A stretch of DNA of 64,000 bases from Tubulanus polymorphus. Lineage: Eukaryota; Nemertea; Palaeonemertea; Tubulaniformes; Tubulanidae. Shown here piece by piece: positions 59,601 through 64,000 of this stretch. The notes below the pieces were generated by a model, which was not told the origin of the DNA, searched no databases, and worked only from the letters and a program-made list of their open reading frames with translations. The DNA lies in assembly GCF_964204645.1 (NCBI RefSeq), contig NC_134027.1, positions 9,102,485 to 9,166,484 of the forward strand, given 5' to 3'. The translations under genes were made by a program, and so were the position numbers. The stretch's first letter is position 1; each line of letters starts with the position of its first letter.

Positions 59601-61194
59601 ATTTAGTCTCATAATACTTTTTCTCGGCATATTTGAGTGTACGAGACAAGGTACGTTTGTAATTCAAATAATTTTTCAAATGTGATCTATTACGCAAAGA
59701 TTTTCTGTACAAGCGATTTTTGTGTTTAATAAATATTTGGATGGATATATGAAAGCTGTGGGTACTGGAGTGTGTAATGGGTAGCGTAGTGTGATCTGTG
59801 TGCATTTGTGGCCAGCACACAGATCACATTGTTCAATGGGGTTTGGTCCAGGACTCGCGAGATTTTCAACACGGAAGTAACGTGTAATAAATGATGACTT
59901 GAATTGCATGACTACCTACCACCCCTCATTATTGTTGGAAAACTAAACGTTCGGCACTGACTACAAATTAGTAATAACATTTTAGAAATGGCCAGAATTT
60001 TAACTTAGGTTCTCATTTTTATTTTACAATTGCGATTGGTATAATTTTTTTTTAAACGGCCGTTAAGGCTTCATGTTTCGTCTGCAATTCACTGCAAATA
60101 GTTACGCAACTATGCACATTTCAGCGTTTTTGGCAGCTGTACACTCAATCGGCACCGTTCGTGACTAGCTTCACTGCGGAATTATCATTAATTAACATCG
60201 CCATATCACATCATCAACTTATATTGTGCCTTAAAACCCTCACAGCCGAAATAATTGAAATGCACACACGATTTCTATCATTGAAAATTGAGAGAGTGGC
60301 CATGTTTGTGTTTGCTGCTTCGCGTAAATCCCGCGCGGTGGCGCAACCGCGCGGAGTGGGGCCGATACGTCCAGAATGATTTTGATACTATCACCCGCTC
60401 TTTTCTTACATATGTCGAGCAGAAGCATTTATTCAAAGCGGTGCAAATCGGAGATGTAAAACGTGTCAGAGAACTGGCCGAAAAAGACGAAGCAGCCACT
60501 CCAATGTTTAACGAGGTTTGTCATGGAATTATATTTCGAATCAAATCCAGGATTCTACCGTTGAGCGTGAACAACGTCCAGTGTTTATCTATCGATTAAC
60601 TGTTGACGTTTACAGGTTCAAGTCAATAATAGGCGATGATTCTTCGCATTTTCAGGATGGCTTTCATTTATTGCACGTGGCTGTGGCGGAAACTAACGAA
60701 CACGACCGAGGCGAAATGATACGCGTACTACTGGACCTAGGCGCAAAGATAAACATCAAATCGAAACGGGTGCGTACCCCGAGATTCTAGAAATTTGGAT
60801 GTTGAAATAGTCATCGATGATCACGATAGACCGTATTATTAATCCCCTTCCTTCTTCTGTAGGAGGTCGATACTCCATTGCACGTAGCAGTCAAAAACAA
60901 CTTCCCAGGGGTAGTGTTACAGCTTTTAGAGAACGGCGCGGACGCGGCGATGACTAATCGCGTATGTATACCCCCTTCGTAAAATCTGTCGAATTTAAAT
61001 AACAGTATAAGCCAAGAGTGTTCAAACTTCGTTATTAGGAAGGTAAAAAGCCGTACGATATAGCCGTCGAGTTGAAGTACGAAAGTTGTCGCGCCATATT
61101 CGAACGCAGGAAGGCCATACGAGAAAAATGGTTGAAAGGAGCGAATAAAGCAAAAAATGTGTCGGTCGCCTCTAAATCATGTACCATATTGTAA
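53683..61194 (+). CDS. Ankyrin-repeat protein with C-terminal CaaX box
   Basis: Fifteen exons: 53683-53805, 54242-54343, 54465-54686, 55100-55213, 55880-55933, 56027-56119, 56220-56441, 56654-56737, 56836-56931, 57041-57265, 57334-57423, 60375-60515, 60656-60769, 60863-60961 and 61039-61194; 644 aa. Every intron is phase 0. After an acidic, disordered N-terminus (residues 1-41) come about 13 ankyrin repeats in three groups (for example ETPLHLVLKNTRC...LLELGADPWIKN, DGDTPLHIVV, EVDTPLHVAVKNN..LLENGADAAMTN), with spacer segments near residues 150-200 and 445-490. The C-terminus is basic (RRKAIREKWLKGANKAKN) and ends SKSCTIL: a CaaX box whose final Leu predicts geranylgeranylation, so the protein is probably membrane-anchored. 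I do not recognise an orthologue. A LINE sits antisense in the 2.9-kb intron 11. Confidence 0.88.
54851..54978. mobile_element. CAGGG-type MITE, copy 2, in ankyrin-gene intron 3
   Basis: CAGGGTCGTACCTAGCA and CGCTAGATACGGCCCTG are inverted ends; internal GGATATAACAATCATATTTG matches copy 1 at 44299-44445. GCTTT flanks both ends. Confidence 0.72.
57484..59735 (-). mobile_element. 5'-truncated non-LTR retrotransposon (LINE) in antisense
   Basis: Minus-strand reverse transcriptase coding sequence from about 59735 to 57813. Visible RT blocks: ARIRPLYKAGNNDSFDNYRP, LPCFSKILEKI, QFGFRKNHST, LELSKAFDTVDHEILL (block A Asp), GVPQGSILGPLLFLLYVND, and the catalytic FADD. The C-terminal domain follows in a second frame (58469-57813). 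The frame breaks near 58460-58490 where a short segment containing AAACATAACTTG is tandemly duplicated. The endonuclease is absent, so the copy is 5' truncated. A 3' UTR of about 300 bp ends in AATAAAG and an (AAATC)n tail near 57484-57500. CR1/Jockey-group by general look. Confidence 0.85.
59740..59860. repeat. Dispersed sequence with conserved hairpin, copy 2
   Basis: TGTGATCTGTGTGC (59790-59803) and GCACACAGATCACA (59815-59828) form a perfect 14-bp stem around the loop ATTTGTGGCCA. Flanking AAAGCTGTGGGTA matches copy 1 at 17150-17245. It abuts the truncated 5' end of the LINE. Confidence 0.6.
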
Positions 61195-61631
61195 ATATAC
61201 TGAAGATTTTTATAGTTAATTTAAAGAAAAAAAAAGAATTTTATCAATACAGCCATTAATACACACCATTGTATTCATCTATCCACGGGTTTTTTGGAAA
61301 CGAATGGTCACGATCAGCCAAGAAAGCTACTACTGGATTGATAATGAGTCAGGGCAACTGTGGATTGTGACTTGACACGTTCGATGAGCTTTTCATTTTG
61401 TGCAATACAATTTTATACAAAGGGAGCATAAGTCCTGTAGGCATGTAGTCTCCTCATGTTCACGTATGAATGTATTTATTTCATTCATTCAATTTCATTT
61501 TTGGTTGCATGCAATTGTCGAAAAAAAACCAAATTTGTATCTATCGAAATCCATTTTATTCATAAGTGAAACCATGGACTCTAAAACGATTTTAGAGTCC
61601 AAGGTGAAACAGAGCTGTGGTCAGATACACA
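61195..61631. other. Convergent 3' region between ankyrin and CUB genes
   Basis: Tail-to-tail gap of 437 bp. Shared 3' UTR space; contains a poly-A-rich run near 61225 and a perfect palindrome at 61576-61600. Confidence 0.5.
61576..61600. repeat. Perfect palindrome GGACTCTAAAA-CGA-TTTTAGAGTCC
   Basis: Eleven-bp arms around a 3-nt loop in the gap between convergent genes. The left arm with its flank (TGGACTCTAAAACGA) recurs at 21577-21591. Confidence 0.7.
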
Positions 61632-64000
61632 TTATGATAGTATACATATTTTGGTACCGATAAAACACATTATCCGATGTTGTTGATGACCGCCATGGCA
61701 GCATCGTAATTTGAGTCGATAATCCAGCGAGTTACTGCAATGAGTAAAAACAGTTTTACTGCAGAAGTAAAAAATGTGAAAGAAATACCATTCATGGTCT
61801 GTCACAATGTACTTACAGTCCGGGTTCGTTTCGGCGAGCTTACATAGGCAGTTGTTGTGCAGAATTAAGCCACACGGACAATCGCCTACTCCCGATGAGG
61901 CACCAGTGGTAGAGTCTGGTAAAACTACAAAGATTTTACCGATAAAATAAGCTCATTAATGCAGCGTGGCGTTACAATATTTTCTCAACGAATTATGACG
62001 GATGAAAAAGTCTCGCGCGGTGGACTGCTGCTTACCAAAAGATGAGTCGACCTGCTTGAACAAAGCCTTATATCCAGATTTGTTTATGGAGCCGTCGGAC
62101 TTAAAGGTGACTTTCACCTTGTTACTTGTCGATAACCAATCAGCGCCTTTCGGACGGGTACCGCACATGTTGCCGGATTTGCGTCCAGAAATGACGTCTT
62201 CGATCTGAGAATGGAAAAAAATCGCCATAGATCAGTAACTGCTTTTAGAATTTCACGGCAATACAATCTTATGATTATCACATGAGAGGGATATCGTGCG
62301 CCTTACCAATACGTAATCGTTTCTGCAACCGCTCCCACCTTCCAAATTGAACTCTTCGAATTTCAAGTGAACGCGCATGCCGGTAGCGGCTTGTATATTT
62401 ATGACGCAATTCCTGTTGTTCGGGTATGATAGCGGGTAACTCGGAGAACTGATTTCACCACTAGTATCACTGAGCGTCTTACCGCAGAGGTCCGGAAGGG
62501 TTGGCACGGTCGTCGTTGGTGCTGGTGTGGTTGTTGTCGTCAAAAGCAGGACTTCTGTTGGGAAAAAAAATTAAACTAAGGATCCCATATATATCCTTAC
62601 TTGATGAAATGCTTGACGATCTGACAAATTCAAAATCCAACCGACAACGACGAACGATGAAAATTCTGAATTGTACCTCGTTCCGAACTGGTCAGTGCTT
62701 GATAATGCAACCAATATCCACGTTCCTCAGAGTTTATTCCTCCTTGCATCCTGAGGATAATGTGCACCTTATTGGAGTCGGACACCCAACGAGTACCAAT
62801 AGCGTCGCTATTCTGACCATTTAACATCCCGGTAGATTTTGACGTTTTTAAATCACGTAGCTATAAAGATACACGTCGAAAACTTAATTCGAAGAAAGTA
62901 TGAATCCCAATCGCATCGAAAACGTGCGTATTGGTATAGACTCTGATATATAGGTGCTGAATACAATATGATATTTTTTTTCTAAATAATTTCATGTACG
63001 TAGACCAATGGTAAAAAGAATGTTTTATCAAGGTGGTCAAGCGATTGTAGAAGATCTTCAACAATTTGATGTATGTACCTCGAGGAAAAACCCAGATGAC
63101 CTAAGACTCAGATCCTTGATGTCAAAGCGAATGGTCAAACCTTCGTCTACCGCCACGATTACGTCACACGATGTATATGGTTCGACTGTATCCGGATAAT
63201 TGGGCGATTTGATGTCACCAGACGGCGCTGTCAAATATCCGCTACACTTGTCGTAATATTCTGAAAACAAAGAACGTATACCGGTATTGAAAGACACGAA
63301 GGATAAACTTGATTCGGAGTGACGTTCGCCTGAATACCGTAAGGTTTATTAGCCGGTACTGTTTTATACTTTGCTTTGAAGCCACGTGAATTGCTCGATC
63401 GGGAATCACTTCTGAACATCAGTTCGACCCTGTTCGAGTCGGACACCCAGGTTTTTCGGTTGAACGCGGAGCCGCACTGTCGTTCACTGGTACGCCTACT
63501 GTTCATATCAATTATCTACAATAAAGAATACATACATTTTTGCTTCAGGTAATATGATACCGGCAATCATGTCTTCGATGACTTCATCACCAGCTTGATT
63601 ACAGATATATACCTCCAAAGAATCCGTGGGACAGTTGGGTAATGCATTGATAAGGTGAAAATCGATGAAATCTATCACAATTTTCTTTCCAGTCGGAACG
63701 TGGATACGTGTTCGACAGAGAGCTTTTTCGTAGAATTCATCCGGGTAGTTCGGTGAGCGCAGTTCACCAGTTTCTGCTCTCAGAAGTCCGTCACAATAAT
63801 CGTAGAATTCTATGAAACCAAGAATGAAAAAATGGTTCAAACTAGGTGAAAAAAATCAGTCTTACCGTCACAGTGTATAGATGTGTATTTCAGAAGTGTT
63901 TCGCGTAATCTTTTGCGTATTACCGTCATCTTTAGGTTCAACTTGTTGATATCTAAGCTTGAAGCCGTTGTATGTATGACTATTATGTTTGCCGCTTATG
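61632..64000 (-). CDS. Multi-CUB-domain extracellular protein (3' part; gene continues past window)
   Basis: Nine exons: (64000)-63924, 63809-63613, 63515-63338, 63260-63079, 62860-62677, 62554-62307, 62204-62036, 61915-61817 and 61735-61632. They encode the end of one CUB domain (YNGFKLRYQQVEP), two complete ones (YDYCDGLLRAETGELRSPNYP...; YDKCSGYLTAPSGDIKSPNYP...), a Thr/Pro-rich linker (TTTTTPAPTTTVPTLP), a further CUB (CGKTLSDTSGEISSPSYP...GYKALFKQV) and a short Cys-rich tail (GDCPCGLILHNNCLC). Each CUB is built from two exons, split by a phase-0 intron and bounded by phase-1 introns, the classic shufflable arrangement. CUB domains bind proteins or glycans outside the cell, often through calcium. 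Without the N-terminal part I cannot tell a protease (tolloid-like) from an adhesion protein. The final exon is the least certain. Confidence 0.85.

Noticed and set aside
59676-59909. Frame with CDLCAGHKC similar to one at 17104-17328, as a shared protein motif
   Set aside because: The similarity is better explained by the DNA hairpin repeat: conservation is in the stem and loop, and both frames run into unrelated sequence.

Overview
This is intron-rich, AT-rich animal nuclear DNA. The genes have short coding exons bounded by GT/AG introns, and the gaps are packed with small inverted-repeat transposons. The gene set (plasmanylethanolamine desaturase, a chromodomain Y-like protein, a zymogen carboxypeptidase with a furin-type site, a multi-CUB protein) fits a bilaterian. 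The style of the mobile DNA suggests a marine invertebrate, possibly a lophotrochozoan, but I cannot name a species.

Layout. 378-1489 (-): CYB561D2-like cytochrome b561. 1561-6796: a 5.2 kb fold-back-like element with long inverted arms that carry 59-bp tandem repeats, bounded by an 8-bp direct repeat. 6855-12262 (+): PEDS1. 12263-18369: repeats only, including a piggyBac-type MITE, a (TA)n tract of about 300 bp and a LINE relic. 18370-21439 (-): an unrecognised basic protein, 5' end not found. 23077-26786 (-): ECI2. 27049-32386 (+): CDYL. 37450-52822 (+): an M14 carboxypeptidase zymogen with a first intron of about 8.4 kb. 53683-61194 (+): an ankyrin-repeat protein with a C-terminal CaaX box and an antisense LINE in one intron. 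61632-64000 (-): the 3' part of a multi-CUB-domain gene that runs off the window.

Two head-to-head gene pairs stand out. ECI2 and CDYL start 262 bp apart, carry related crotonase folds and share four intron positions with identical phase, which reads as a preserved trace of CDYL having taken its C-terminal domain from an ECI2-like neighbour. CYB561D2 and PEDS1 would have started only about 120 bp apart before the fold-back element inserted between them. Exon coordinates were derived by hand from reading frame, splice dinucleotides and phase. Every complete gene model closes with consistent phases and an in-frame stop.
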